The position numbers and the translations under genes were made by a program. The notes beneath the pieces were generated by a model. It did no database searches and was not told where the DNA came from. It was given only the letters and a program-made list of their open reading frames with translations. Positions 53,454-62,391 of a DNA stretch of 64,000 nt are shown in pieces. How positions within the stretch are numbered: position 1 is the stretch's first letter; each line of letters starts with the position of its first letter. Origin of the DNA: Dehalococcoidia bacterium (lineage in GTDB: Bacteria; Chloroflexota; Dehalococcoidia; Bin125); contig JAJEJC010000006.1 of the NCBI GenBank assembly GCA_022828105.1, positions 108,496 to 172,495 on the forward strand, given 5' to 3'.

Positions 53454-55553
53454 ATGCGTCCGATCCGCCGCTCACCGCTCGATGTCCGATTCACCCGGCG
53501 GCGCGTACTGCGCTCCGCCTGGGTTGCTGGAGTCGGCGCGTTGGGCATGGCCCTCGTCGGCTGCGGCGAGGACATGGAAGACGGCTCCGGCGGACCTGTC
53601 AATGATCAACCGGGCCCACAAGCCCAAGCGGATAGGACCCGCGGCCGCGAGAGCCGCGCCGTTCTGAGTGAGCAGGACTTTGACCAGGAACAAGGCGAGG
53701 AACAGCACCAGGCGCAGCCGCGACAACCAGACCGCGCTCAACCGGACGGACGACTGGAGCAGTCCTCGCAGTCTGATTCTGCGGCGGGGCGGATTGTCGA
53801 CCCGCTGGAGTGGCGTGAACGCTATCACTGGCGCCAGCTAGCGGCGCTCCACAATCCTGTTCGGACCCCGACCATCGGCGGTGCGCTCACCATCGAGAGC
53901 GCCGCGGTGAGCAGTTGGGATCCGTTCGCCGCCTGGGAACCCGAGCTCGATGCCGCCCAGTCGGGGCACCTGCTGCCGCTGGTCTACCGCCGCCTGGTCG
54001 AGTTGGATGTCTCCGACCGCTCCGACGCGCATCGGACCCTGGTCCAGGGCGATCTGGCCGCTGGCTGGGAATGGCTGGATGCGACGACGCTCAACTTCGC
54101 CCTGCGGCCCGGGACCCGTTGGCCTGAGGGCTCACCGACCGAGGGCCGCCCGCTCGACGCCGCCGATGTCGCGATGTCCTATGACGCGCTCAAGCAACCG
54201 GGCCTCCGCCAGGCGCCGATTTACGATGCGGTCGAGCGCATCGAAGCGGATCCCAGCGCCGGAGACGGCTCGGTGGTCTTCCATCTACGCGAACCGAGCG
54301 CCCCGCTCATGAACCAGATGACCTCGCCCTGGCACGTCGTCTTACCGAACGAAATCGTGAGTGGCGCGCAGCCAATCGATCTGTCGCAGCGATCGGTCGG
54401 CAACGGTCCGTTTCGGCTGAAGCTCTCAAATGAGCGCTCCCTCTGGGTGCTGACCCGCAATCCGACCTACAGCCGGACCGATACCGACGGTCGGGACCTG
54501 CCCTACCTGGACGAAGTGCGGGGCGAGGACTACCGGTTTCGCGACCAGGTCGCGAGGACTACGCCGGGAGTAGCGCGCTGGACGGCCTGGGAGAGCGGCG
54601 CGGCTCAGGCGGTTGAGCTGGACGGCGTCGCCGACGCGCGTCGTGCCCTGGAGACGCAGCCCGAGGCGCAACTGCAGGTCAGCCCGCCGAGTCCCTCGGG
54701 CGGACCGTGCTTCAGCTTCCGCTCGCTGAGCGAGGGCCCGTTCGCCGATGTGCGCGTGCGTACGGCGCTCTCGATGGCGCTGCACCGCGGCAACCTGGAG
54801 GCGCTGGCCCACGAGGGCTTCGCTGCGCCTGACGCCGCCCAGAACTGGACCTTCTTCCCGGACCCGGAACGGACGCCTGATGGCCTGCGCGAGTGGCCCT
54901 GGGAGGAGAGCGAGTTGGGCGAGGCCTGGCGGTACGATCCAAACCAGGCGCTGGCGCTGCTTGGAGCAGCCGGTTACAGCGAGGAGCAGCCGCTGCAGCT
55001 CGGCATCGACATGCCGCCGGCGCTGAATCCGGCCGGACAGCCCTACGACCCGGGCGCGCATCGGATCGCCGAGTTCGTCGCCGACCAGTGGGAGCAGTAT
55101 CTCTTCGGTGTCGTAGAGGTGCGTCGCCTGGAACGAATCTGGACCCAGTTCACTGACGCCCAGGGCAGTCTGTGGTTTATCCCGGATCCCGATCCGGCAG
55201 TCGATCTGGTTTTCCGCGATCCCGCCGATGTGGAGACCTACAACGCCGACGCCGACGACCTGGCCTACGGCAGCATGCACTCGGCAGGCCGCTTCAACCG
55301 CGCCGCGATCGACGACTCGGAGATCGATGAGTGGGCCGTCGCCCAGAGCCGGGCGCTCGACCCGCGCGAGCGGGCCGACCTGCTGGAACGGATTCGGCTC
55401 AAGGAACAAGAGCACGTCTGGCGCATCCTGCTCGTCAATCCCTACGGCGTGCGGGTGCGGCGCGAGAACGTCTTCAATCTCGTCGACACCTACTACGCCA
55501 AAACGCTGCACCTGGCTCCAGATCAGCTGAAGCACGTGTGGCTTGAGCCGTAG
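53454..55553 (+). CDS. Oligopeptide ABC transporter substrate-binding lipoprotein
   Basis: 699 residues. The N-terminus has a twin-arginine motif (FTRRRVLRSAW) and a lipobox-like ALVGC, then an acidic Gln-rich linker. The binding domain (solute-binding protein family 5) shows PLVYRRLVELDVSD, GWEWLDATTLNFALRPGTRW, DAADVAMSYDALKQPG, SVGNGPFRLKL and VRTALSMALHRGNLEAL. No permease or ATPase genes are adjacent, so the partner is elsewhere. ATG 53454 is used; its ribosome binding site is weak. Confidence 0.85.
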   Translation: MRPIRRSPLDVRFTRRRVLRSAWVAGVGALGMALVGCGEDMEDGSGGPVNDQPGPQAQADRTRGRESRAVLSEQDFDQEQGEEQHQAQPRQPDRAQPDGRLEQSSQSDSAAGRIVDPLEWRERYHWRQLAALHNPVRTPTIGGALTIESAAVSSWDPFAAWEPELDAAQSGHLLPLVYRRLVELDVSDRSDAHRTLVQGDLAAGWEWLDATTLNFALRPGTRWPEGSPTEGRPLDAADVAMSYDALKQPGLRQAPIYDAVERIEADPSAGDGSVVFHLREPSAPLMNQMTSPWHVVLPNEIVSGAQPIDLSQRSVGNGPFRLKLSNERSLWVLTRNPTYSRTDTDGRDLPYLDEVRGEDYRFRDQVARTTPGVARWTAWESGAAQAVELDGVADARRALETQPEAQLQVSPPSPSGGPCFSFRSLSEGPFADVRVRTALSMALHRGNLEALAHEGFAAPDAAQNWTFFPDPERTPDGLREWPWEESELGEAWRYDPNQALALLGAAGYSEEQPLQLGIDMPPALNPAGQPYDPGAHRIAEFVADQWEQYLFGVVEVRRLERIWTQFTDAQGSLWFIPDPDPAVDLVFRDPADVETYNADADDLAYGSMHSAGRFNRAAIDDSEIDEWAVAQSRALDPRERADLLERIRLKEQEHVWRILLVNPYGVRVRRENVFNLVDTYYAKTLHLAPDQLKHVWLEP

Positions 55554-55615
55554 CTCGAGAGTGTTCCTCTCTGGCGAAACGCTGAAGGTGTTCGAGGGCC
55601 AAGCCATGCACGGGC

Positions 55616-56110
55616 ATGGAAGCGGGAAAGACAACGTCGATGTGGAGGGTGTGGGTGAGAACGAGGAGGCCGAGCGACAGCGGTCCGTGGCCGGCTCCAG
55701 CCGCGTCTTCCCCGAGCTGGTCAGTGAGCAAGCGCAGCCGGGCGAGGAGCAGGTCTACAGTGCCGCGGCGGAATGGGTCGTCGAGTGGCGCGAGGCCTGG
55801 ACGGAACGCAGGTCGGCGAACTACGCCCCTGGACTGGCTGCGAGCGAAGCGCAGACTGCTGGAACTGGAGCTTCGCTTGGTCGGGTGGGAGTGATTGTCC
55901 GAAGTGTCCCCTGGGGCCGGGTGCGCCGGGAGCACGAGGTGCAGCTGCGCCAACGACGACTGCGGGACGTGCGCGGCGAGCGCCTGTAGGGCGGCAGCAC
56001 TAGGTCGGTCGGCTCGTGACTCTCGGACATTGGGTCCGTGGCTTGAGCCTGGAACTTCAGGTGCAACATGAGCTCGAGGTGCGGCGGTCCGAGTCACTAC
56101 CGCCTAGTGT
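55616..56110 (+). pseudogene. Decayed copy 4 of the LGLWGR coiled-coil family
   Basis: QVYSAAAEWVVEWREAW and ERRSANYAPGLA match the family core, then frameshifts lead to LLELELRLVGWE-like residues, and further on TLGHWVRGLSLELQVQHELEV corresponds to the LGMWGRGPTLEQQLQRELEA stretch of copy 2. The LTLPPAD block is degraded. It directly follows the oligopeptide-binding protein gene. Confidence 0.6.
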
Positions 56111-56179
56111 GACACGCCGGTCGGCCGAGGCGGCAGGGGGGGCAGTCGAAGGCTGCCTCACGCTGGTGGGTGATGGGGT

Positions 56180-56526
56180 CGAGGCGAACCCCTATAGGAG
56201 TATGGGCGAGGACTGGGTCAGGAGGTCGGGGCACTGCGGGTGGCGGTCGCGTCATTGCAGCAACGCGTGGGTGCGGTCGAGGGTCGTGTCTCACAGGGGC
56301 CGGGCGGCGAGGGTGTAGAAGATCGGTTCGTGGCCCTCGGCTCGCTGGGTCTCCCCGAGCCGATCACGGAGGGGACAGAGCCGAGTGAGGAACAGGTCGG
56401 CGGTGCGACCGCAGGACTGGTCGTCGAGATACGCCAGCCTCGGGCGGCGAGCGAGGCGGTGCGTTACAAGCTCGCATGGAGCCGTCTGACCAACGGACGA
56501 CCATGCAGCATTCCTGCAACTCGATG
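56180..56526 (+). pseudogene. Decayed copy 5 of the LGLWGR coiled-coil family
   Basis: ASLQQRVGAVEGRVSQGPGG is the coiled-coil part, PEPITEGTEPSEEQVGGATA and GLVVEIRQPRAASEAVRYKL the degenerate core (YGAAAELVVEWRE in better copies). The frame stops at 56526 without the C-terminal blocks. Next to copy 4 in the same orientation, so a tandem. Confidence 0.5.
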
Positions 56527-56601
56527 AGGGAGCGCGAGAGGTCCTATTGAGACAAGCGCATCCTGCGGGCTGAGCAGCCGCGCCATCTCGCACCGAATCC
56601 A

Positions 56602-57603
56602 CTAGACCGATTTGCCACGCCAAACGAGCGGCTCACCGGTAATCGAATCTTTGACACCATCGAGCAACGGAGGATTCGTGGGGTCGGCTAGAGCGGTTTC
56701 CAGCTGGGTCTGAGTTAACCCTATGGCCGGATTCGGTTCGCCGCGGGTGTGATTGCCACTAGATTCGTCCTTGGGCCCGCGCATTCGGGCGAAATCCGCG
56801 CCAGAAATCTTCACCCCGGTCAAGTCGGCCCCCGAAAAATCTGCTCCCGCTAGTACAGCGTTCTGAAGTGTTGAGGCGTTACCCTTTGCGTCTGGATTGT
56901 CGATGCCCTCGCCGGTAAGTACCGTTCTCACGAACTTTGCGCCCTCGAGAACTGCATCATCCAGATTCACGTCCGCGAGAATCGCCTCCGTGAAGTCGGT
57001 TCGGATGCCCACCAACCGCGAGGGGTCGGACCGATAGAGACGGGACCCCCGCAAGTCGGCGTCAATCAGATTCGGCTCATATGGAGCGTGCTTTTCAATC
57101 TCATGGCATTCTCTTCGGGCTCCGATGGCCTGCATTGCGGCCTGCGAATCCCCACGAAGTCGTTGACTTCGATCATCGCGGAAAGCCGGAATGTCCTCGT
57201 CCGCCGGCGGTGTACGAACAAATGCGCACAGCAGCCGCATGATCTGAACGTGGTACTGCCCCGGTGCATCTCCAGCAAGCTCGCTCAACGCTTGGACACC
57301 TCCAATGCGGACCGCCAAGACGGAGTTCCCTAACATTTGCGCAGCCGTTTGAAAGCGCTCGTTCCGCAGCCTGTCGTCCGCCGAGTTAGCTTCCTGGACG
57401 CCAATGGTGGTACGCCAGACCAAGACTGGGAATGCCGCGATCGCACCTATCGCGAGAGCGACGTTCCGGAACCCATCGTCGCCTACCTCTGCGGCCAATG
57501 CCAAGCCGAGCACAGTGAGGAAGGCGAGTGCGGCAAGAAAGAACGAGATCACGACAGCTCTGTCTTTCAGCACACTTGTGCGCCGGAGCCAGGACGCTCT
57601 CAT
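56602..57603 (-). CDS. Membrane-anchored pentapeptide-repeat protein
   Basis: 333 residues from ATG 57603 with GGAGGTG upstream. Two membrane segments (AVVISFFLAALAFLTVLGLA and VALAIGAIAAFPVLVW) are followed by a helical region (RFQTAAQMLGNSVLAVRIGG) and pentapeptide repeats in two runs: ADLRGSRLYR, FTEAILADVNLDDAVLEGAK, then LQNAVLAGADFSGADLTGVK. Resembles pentapeptide-repeat proteins predicted to be membrane-associated; function unknown. It lies inside a row of decayed coiled-coil copies on the opposite strand. Confidence 0.75.
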   Translation of the reverse strand: MRASWLRRTSVLKDRAVVISFFLAALAFLTVLGLALAAEVGDDGFRNVALAIGAIAAFPVLVWRTTIGVQEANSADDRLRNERFQTAAQMLGNSVLAVRIGGVQALSELAGDAPGQYHVQIMRLLCAFVRTPPADEDIPAFRDDRSQRLRGDSQAAMQAIGARRECHEIEKHAPYEPNLIDADLRGSRLYRSDPSRLVGIRTDFTEAILADVNLDDAVLEGAKFVRTVLTGEGIDNPDAKGNASTLQNAVLAGADFSGADLTGVKISGADFARMRGPKDESSGNHTRGEPNPAIGLTQTQLETALADPTNPPLLDGVKDSITGEPLVWRGKSV

Positions 57604-57639
57604 GGAACACCTCCATCTGTGTCGAGAATACCTGCCACT

Positions 57640-58098
57640 CGTCGCGATATCTCCGAGAGCCAAGACAGTTCTGACGGGACCCGTGTTCGAGCCGACACCT
57701 TCGGCGCCAGGTCTCTCTACCAGATTGACGAGAAGGCGGATTCTGGTAGGGAGCATGTCTACGGCACCGGGGCGAAACTTGTCGTCCAGTGGCGCGGGGC
57801 CTTGGCGGCACGCAAGTAGGCGCGCCACACCCTGGCCTGGCTGCTGGCCGAACGCAGACGGCTGGAGTTGGAGCTGCGCTTGATCGGGGTGTTCGGGCTG
57901 ATCCCGCCCCCGGCCGACACGCCCTGGCGCGAACGACGGCGTGCCCAGGAACTGGACTGGCGGCGACGGGCGCTGCGTCGGCTGCGCTGGCAGCTGCCGC
58001 TAACCTGGTGCCTACACGGGCTGCTGTGCGTGTTGACCCTGGGCCTCTGGGGCAGGCGGGGTTGGCAAGGCCGGGACGACGGTCCGGCGGAGCGCTGA
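57640..58098 (+). pseudogene. Decayed copy 6 of the LGLWGR coiled-coil family
   Basis: HVYGTGAKLVVQWRGALAARK, one stop codon, then ARHTLAWLLAERRRLELEL, LIGVFGLIPPPADTPWRER, RRRALRRLRWQLPLTWCLHG and LLCVLTLGLWGRRGW. Apart from the internal TAG the C-terminal two thirds are in one frame, making this the best-preserved tail. The N-terminal HTH and coiled coil are missing. An IS21 tip begins 8 bp after its stop. Confidence 0.7.
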
Positions 58099-58105
58099 GG
58101 CTCAC

Positions 58106-58185
58106 TGTCGATCGCCAGGGTCTTTTGACCACTCATCGCCACGGACATTTGAGCAGGTGTGCGGCCGGTAGATGGCTGCGTTCCG
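58106..58185 (-). mobile_element. IS21 (copy 2 type) terminal remnant
   Basis: TGTCGATCGCCAGGGTCTTT, TGACCACTCATCGCCAC and GGCCGGTAGATGG match the left tip and subterminal DNA of the element at 47491 with few differences. No istB sequence follows. Confidence 0.75.
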
Positions 58186-58317
58186 GCGCCGCGAGATGTC
58201 TCCAGCGGTCAGACGCGCGTGGCTGAGCCACGCGCCCGGTGATCGAGGAGTGGGGCATACTGCATTTGTGCTGCAGCGACCGAACCTTACGAACGGTTCA
58301 GTGAGCCGAGTCGAATA

Positions 58318-58890
58318 GTGCGCGGCGGCAGGATCTGGTTGGTCGCCGCCATCGCGCTCATCGCGGGATTTTGGGTGCTGCGCGGCGTGTTCGGCGGTCC
58401 CGACGCGTCACCCCAGCGTGTCGCGCGAGAAGCGGGGACCGCCGCTGCCAACGCGGAGGAGATCGAAGCGCCGGAGATCACGGTCGAGCTGGTCGAGCCT
58501 CCAGCAGCGGCTGGGACGATCTCGCCCACCGGACTCTTGCGGCGCATGTACCCCTCGCTCCGGTCTGCCGAAGGGTTCTGCTGGGAAGAGGCCGAGGCGG
58601 CGTACGACAGCGACTCGCAGCGGATCGATACCGGCCTTGATCGCGGGGCCGAGCCTCCAGCCGACCTCTTGGAGTTCCTTGCCGGCCGCGGCGAGAGCTA
58701 TGAGGACTATGGGTACAAGTGGTTCAATCGCCGTCAACTGCTGTTCATGCACCAGGAGATGTTCGTCACCGACGGAGGACGAAGCGGTCCTAGGGCGGTC
58801 GTGACGAGAGTCGTGCGACGGGAAGGTTCCAATGGTCGGCAGTTTTGGGAGGAGTACGACGGCGCAGCGGTCTACCCGTGCGGCGAATGA
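58318..58890 (+). CDS. Membrane-anchored or secreted protein of unknown function
   Basis: 190 residues from a GTG. An N-terminal membrane segment (IWLVAAIALIAGFWVLRGVF) precedes an Ala/Glu-rich linker and a small domain with EGFCWEEAEAAYD, YGYKWFNRRQLLFMHQEMF and AVYPCGE, whose two cysteines could pair. The stop overlaps the next ATG (ATGA), so the two extracellular proteins are made together. No family recognised. Confidence 0.6.
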   Translation: MRGGRIWLVAAIALIAGFWVLRGVFGGPDASPQRVAREAGTAAANAEEIEAPEITVELVEPPAAAGTISPTGLLRRMYPSLRSAEGFCWEEAEAAYDSDSQRIDTGLDRGAEPPADLLEFLAGRGESYEDYGYKWFNRRQLLFMHQEMFVTDGGRSGPRAVVTRVVRREGSNGRQFWEEYDGAAVYPCGE

Positions 58891-59414
58891 TCGTCTCACT
58901 CATCCGGCATCGGATCCGCCGGCTGCGCCGGCAGCTGACCCTGACATTACTGGCGGCTCTGCTCTCGGGTGCCGTCGCACAGGCCAACTCCTGCCAGAGC
59001 GAACAGGACCGCGCCGATCGGCTGACGGAGTTGCGGAACGCCCCCACCGGCGGGCACCTCCAGTTCCAGCTCGATATCACCAACCGCGACCTGGCCGACT
59101 GCCAGCAGCGCGCCGTCGTGACCGAGTACGACAGGCTGAGGAGCGAGCGCAGCCAAGCCGGGCAAACCTACGTGTCCCTCTGCGAGAACGCGGCCGGCGT
59201 ACAGGGTGGCAATCTCACGGAGATGCAGGCCGCGCGCGACGCCTGGCGTGAAGCGAACACCGCCGTCAACGAGCACCGGACGGCGAACCCCGGTCTCCAG
59301 CCCCAGCCCTACAGCGACAGCCTCTCCGACTCCTACCGCTACTGGTGCATGGAGCGTGACGGCAAAGGCTCTTTCAACAACCCGAAAAACTTGGGCATCA
59401 CGTGTTGGCAATAG
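58887..59414 (+). CDS. Secreted Cys-containing protein of unknown function
   Basis: 175 residues from ATG 58887. Signal peptide: a basic start (RHRIRRLRRQ), then LTLTLLAALLSGAVAQA. The mature part is helical and polar with cysteines in NSCQSEQDRA, LADCQQRAV, VSLCENAAG, RYWCMERDG and GITCWQ. Translationally coupled to the preceding gene. No family recognised. Confidence 0.6.
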   Translation: MIVSLIRHRIRRLRRQLTLTLLAALLSGAVAQANSCQSEQDRADRLTELRNAPTGGHLQFQLDITNRDLADCQQRAVVTEYDRLRSERSQAGQTYVSLCENAAGVQGGNLTEMQAARDAWREANTAVNEHRTANPGLQPQPYSDSLSDSYRYWCMERDGKGSFNNPKNLGITCWQ

Positions 59415-59575
59415 TGGGCGCTTCTGCGAATGGCGGGAGCGAGCAGGCTGGTGGGCGAGATGTCCTGCTGCTGGGGTGTCATGGTCCCATGACCCGGACG
59501 CGGCGAGGCCGGTGGCCGAGATCAACCCTTGCTGTGCGGTCTGCTGGCCAGACACCCGCTCCAGATAGCCGCTAA

Positions 59576-59784
59576 GGCACCCCCGACCGGCTCGCCAAGG
59601 CCATCTTCCAGATCGTGATCGAGCGCGAGAGCTGCCGCCGACGGCTCTCGCCCCACCTAGCCTTGCTCGAACGGAAGGAGGTGCTTGACCCGCCAACCTC
59701 GGACTGATATCCAACCGTCTACCGGCCACCAGCCTGGCCCAATGACTCTGGCTATCACTGGCCTAAAGACCCTGGCGAACGACA
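59576..59784 (+). mobile_element. IS21 (copy 2 type) right-end remnant
   Basis: DRLAKAIFQIVIERESCRR then LSPHLALLERKEVLDPPTS match the end of IstB copy 2, and the next 80 bp match its terminal region, ending in GGCGAACGACA. More diverged than the other remnants. Confidence 0.7.
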
Positions 59785-59799
59785 GAGGTGCCAGCCGGT

Positions 59800-60230
59800 C
59801 GGCCGCTCGCGCGGGGGATTAGCGACCAAGCTGCATGCGCTAGTGCTCGACGACCGGATCCCGCTGATCCTGACTTAGGCGCCGGGTCTCTGGGGCGACG
59901 CGTCCTGGGGACGCTGGCAGCCGGAGTAGCTCGGACTCCAACCCGGCCGTCGGCAGTTGCTCGCGGACCGCGCCTACGACGGCGATTAGATATGCGCCTT
60001 GGCGGCCCGACACGGCTGGGAGCTGGTCGCGCCGCCGGGTCCGAGCCGGCTACAGCCCTGGCCCCTGGATCGCGAGGCCTACCGCGCCCGCAACGCGACC
60101 GAGCGCTACCTCGGGCGGCTCAAGCGCATGCTCGGAATCGCTCGCAGATACCACAGACTCGCTCGCAGCGATCCCAACCAGATCCTCCCCGCTTGCATCC
60201 ACTGCATGATGGATTAGGGTGTACAGGCCC
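59800..60230 (+). pseudogene. IS5-family transposase remnant
   Basis: Fragments LATKLHALVLDDRIPLILT, a stop, LLADRAYDGD, a stop, ALAARHGWELVAPPG and EAYRARNATERYLGRLKRML match the C-terminal half of IS5-family transposases, including remnants of the DDE residues. It ends in TGTACAGGCCC, a diverged version of the GAACAGGCCC tip of the element at 13.9-17.2 kb, again next to TAG. Confidence 0.7.
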
Positions 60231-61972
60231 TAGAGCGGGACGAGTTGGTACTCGAGGAGAGAAGACCGCCCTTCGATCGCCACAATTCGCACATGGGCCA
60301 CACGACCATACGAATCCACAAGATGGAGCTCTTCCTGACCGGGCGTAAACGGCACGGGTTGTTGCTTGCCTCCATTGATGGCGACGTTATCGGCGTAAAT
60401 GTAAGTTCGCTCTAAGGGATCTAGCTGTGGGTTGAGTCGACCATCAAGCCCGGGAATCCTACCCGTCGCCTCCGGAAAAATGACGGAACCGCCTGATTCC
60501 AATGATGGCAGGTCGAACGCCAAGGCACGGTCGGATGGAACCCAACCTCGTTCTACATGAGCCGCGCAGGATTGCGCAGCCACATACACGGTCATGGGAA
60601 GGTGCATAGAGTGGAGATCGAGGTGCGCCTGCCCATGTTCGTCAGTCACAGCCATCCTCCAGGTATTGTTCGGAAACAGAGCGAGCACATCCGCCCCTTG
60701 AACCGGTGACCCCTGGCAACGGACGGTGACCACGGCGGTGACCGGTTCGGAGGCCGGTTCAGCCGCCGGAATCGACAGGCAAAGCTCCGCGTCGTCGATC
60801 ACACGAAACTTCGGCTCACGTCCAGTGAGTTCACGAGTTTCTCGAAGAATTATGGGGACCCCATCTCCCCGTCGCTCCATGAATGAGCGGCGACCGGCCG
60901 AGCCTCGCGTCTGGGCGGAGTTCATCCCTCCAAGAACCGAAGCCAGCACCTCGTTCCTGGTGGACTGTCGCTCGGCCATACTCTCCACGGTGAGGCTGTT
61001 TGGCAACCCGCCCGGCGAGCAAAGCTCAATTCGGTCAGAGAACATCGAGAGCCGGATACGGCTGCCTCGCATGGAGTAGTCGCGATGGACCACGGCATTG
61101 ACGACTGCCTCAAAGACTGCTCGTTGGCTGTACTCCGGTAGGTCTTCGCGGTCTGGATCCTTTCGGGCCCCCACCCGCATGTTGCGGACTACGAACGTCA
61201 ATGCTTGGGCGATCTGCTGGTCCAGGGGGCCAGTGATTTCCTGGGCATCGACTTGCGGAGAGGCTCGATCAGTTCCGCGGTATTGAACGGCGCTGATCGA
61301 CGCGTTGGAAACGAACTGCTCAGGCTGCCGCGTGCACAGCAACACCCCGGCGATGGTTGCTCTTGTTGCGCCGTACTCGTCCTCTGCCAAGAGCCCGAGT
61401 TTGAGCAAGGCTACTTCCGGTTCGGCTGATCCTACACCGCTCAGCAGTGGCCGCCACAATGGCTCGTCGAGTGTCGCCATGCCAGTCTCAGCGACCGTCT
61501 GCTCATCCACTCCCTTGAAGCGGGACATGCCTCTGCGCTGACTGAGCCTAGTCCGCTCATCGGGCGTCATCGGACGTTTGGCGCTGCCGACCCGCAGATA
61601 GCTACCCCCGGGGCTGTCGTGTTGGGCATATCCGACCGGCACGGCAACCAGCAGAAATGCCTTCCCGTCTATCTCGCTGCGAAACACATCCGGTCGAATG
61701 GGAGGCTTGATGGAGTCACTACACACCTCGACGATCAGGCGCTCGAGACTGTCGAGTTGCGGCCGAGATAGTCCTTGCACCTGACCGGAATCATCTACCC
61801 CGCAGAGCAGATTGCCGCCACTGGCGTTGGCGAATGCTGCGATCTCATCGCCTAAGTCGTCGCGCCTTGGGCCCATGGGCCGGTCGTCGTTGAACTCCAC
61901 CCTTTTGAATTCCCAACGGCTGTCCTCTCCCAATCTGAGCTGGCGCTTGACTTCTTCGGGACTGGCCGACAT
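60230..61972 (-). CDS. Schlafen AlbA_2 / RecG-like ATP-binding protein with extra C-terminal domain
   Basis: 580 residues from ATG 61972 (GGAG 6 bp upstream). The AlbA_2 domain shows EDSRWEFKRVEFN, DEIAAFANASGGNLLCGVDD and RLIVEVCSDSIKPPI. The GHKL-type ATP-binding domain follows: YSQRAVFEAVVNAVVHRDYS, SDRIELCSPGGLPN. Unlike common COG2865 proteins the C-terminus has no winged helix, but a beta-rich extension (VTAVVTVRCQGSPVQGADVL ... LRL-like strands). The stop codon lies at the tip of an IS5 remnant, so the tail may have been altered. Such proteins are candidates for stress or phage-defence regulators. Confidence 0.75.
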   Translation of the reverse strand: MSASPEEVKRQLRLGEDSRWEFKRVEFNDDRPMGPRRDDLGDEIAAFANASGGNLLCGVDDSGQVQGLSRPQLDSLERLIVEVCSDSIKPPIRPDVFRSEIDGKAFLLVAVPVGYAQHDSPGGSYLRVGSAKRPMTPDERTRLSQRRGMSRFKGVDEQTVAETGMATLDEPLWRPLLSGVGSAEPEVALLKLGLLAEDEYGATRATIAGVLLCTRQPEQFVSNASISAVQYRGTDRASPQVDAQEITGPLDQQIAQALTFVVRNMRVGARKDPDREDLPEYSQRAVFEAVVNAVVHRDYSMRGSRIRLSMFSDRIELCSPGGLPNSLTVESMAERQSTRNEVLASVLGGMNSAQTRGSAGRRSFMERRGDGVPIILRETRELTGREPKFRVIDDAELCLSIPAAEPASEPVTAVVTVRCQGSPVQGADVLALFPNNTWRMAVTDEHGQAHLDLHSMHLPMTVYVAAQSCAAHVERGWVPSDRALAFDLPSLESGGSVIFPEATGRIPGLDGRLNPQLDPLERTYIYADNVAINGGKQQPVPFTPGQEELHLVDSYGRVAHVRIVAIEGRSSLLEYQLVPL

Positions 61973-62391
61973 GGTCATCTCCTGCGGAGTCTCGTGGCAG
62001 CACTCCTGCCTTGATTCTAGGCAGTATCACTGCGCACCATGGCGCTGTTTCGCCATACTTGGATTTCGAATGCAAAGGTCACACCTGCAAGCGAGATGCA
62101 ACTCGCCTGGCGTTGAACCAGTTCAGACGGCGGCCGGAGGCGAGCCGCTACTACGGGCTCGCTGCTTGGCTGGGCGATCGGGCGCGAACGGCGGTCAGGG
62201 CTAGCTGGTGTTGGTGAGCAAAGAGCACGAACAGGTCGCTGCCCGTTCCCACGGCCTGTCCTAACTCGTGTGCGAGTCACCTCTTTCTGTGGCCATGGAT
62301 GTACCGACCCGCAGGCTGATCGATCGTCCGCACGAACCCGTTTCTTGGAACCGTCTACCTTACAGCCATCGACTAGCGGAGGAGACGCTCG
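61973..62391. other. 419 bp spacer without a gene
   Basis: Divergent gap between the Schlafen-like gene and the secreted protein gene. No coding frame is supported. Promoters of both are expected here. Confidence 0.35.
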
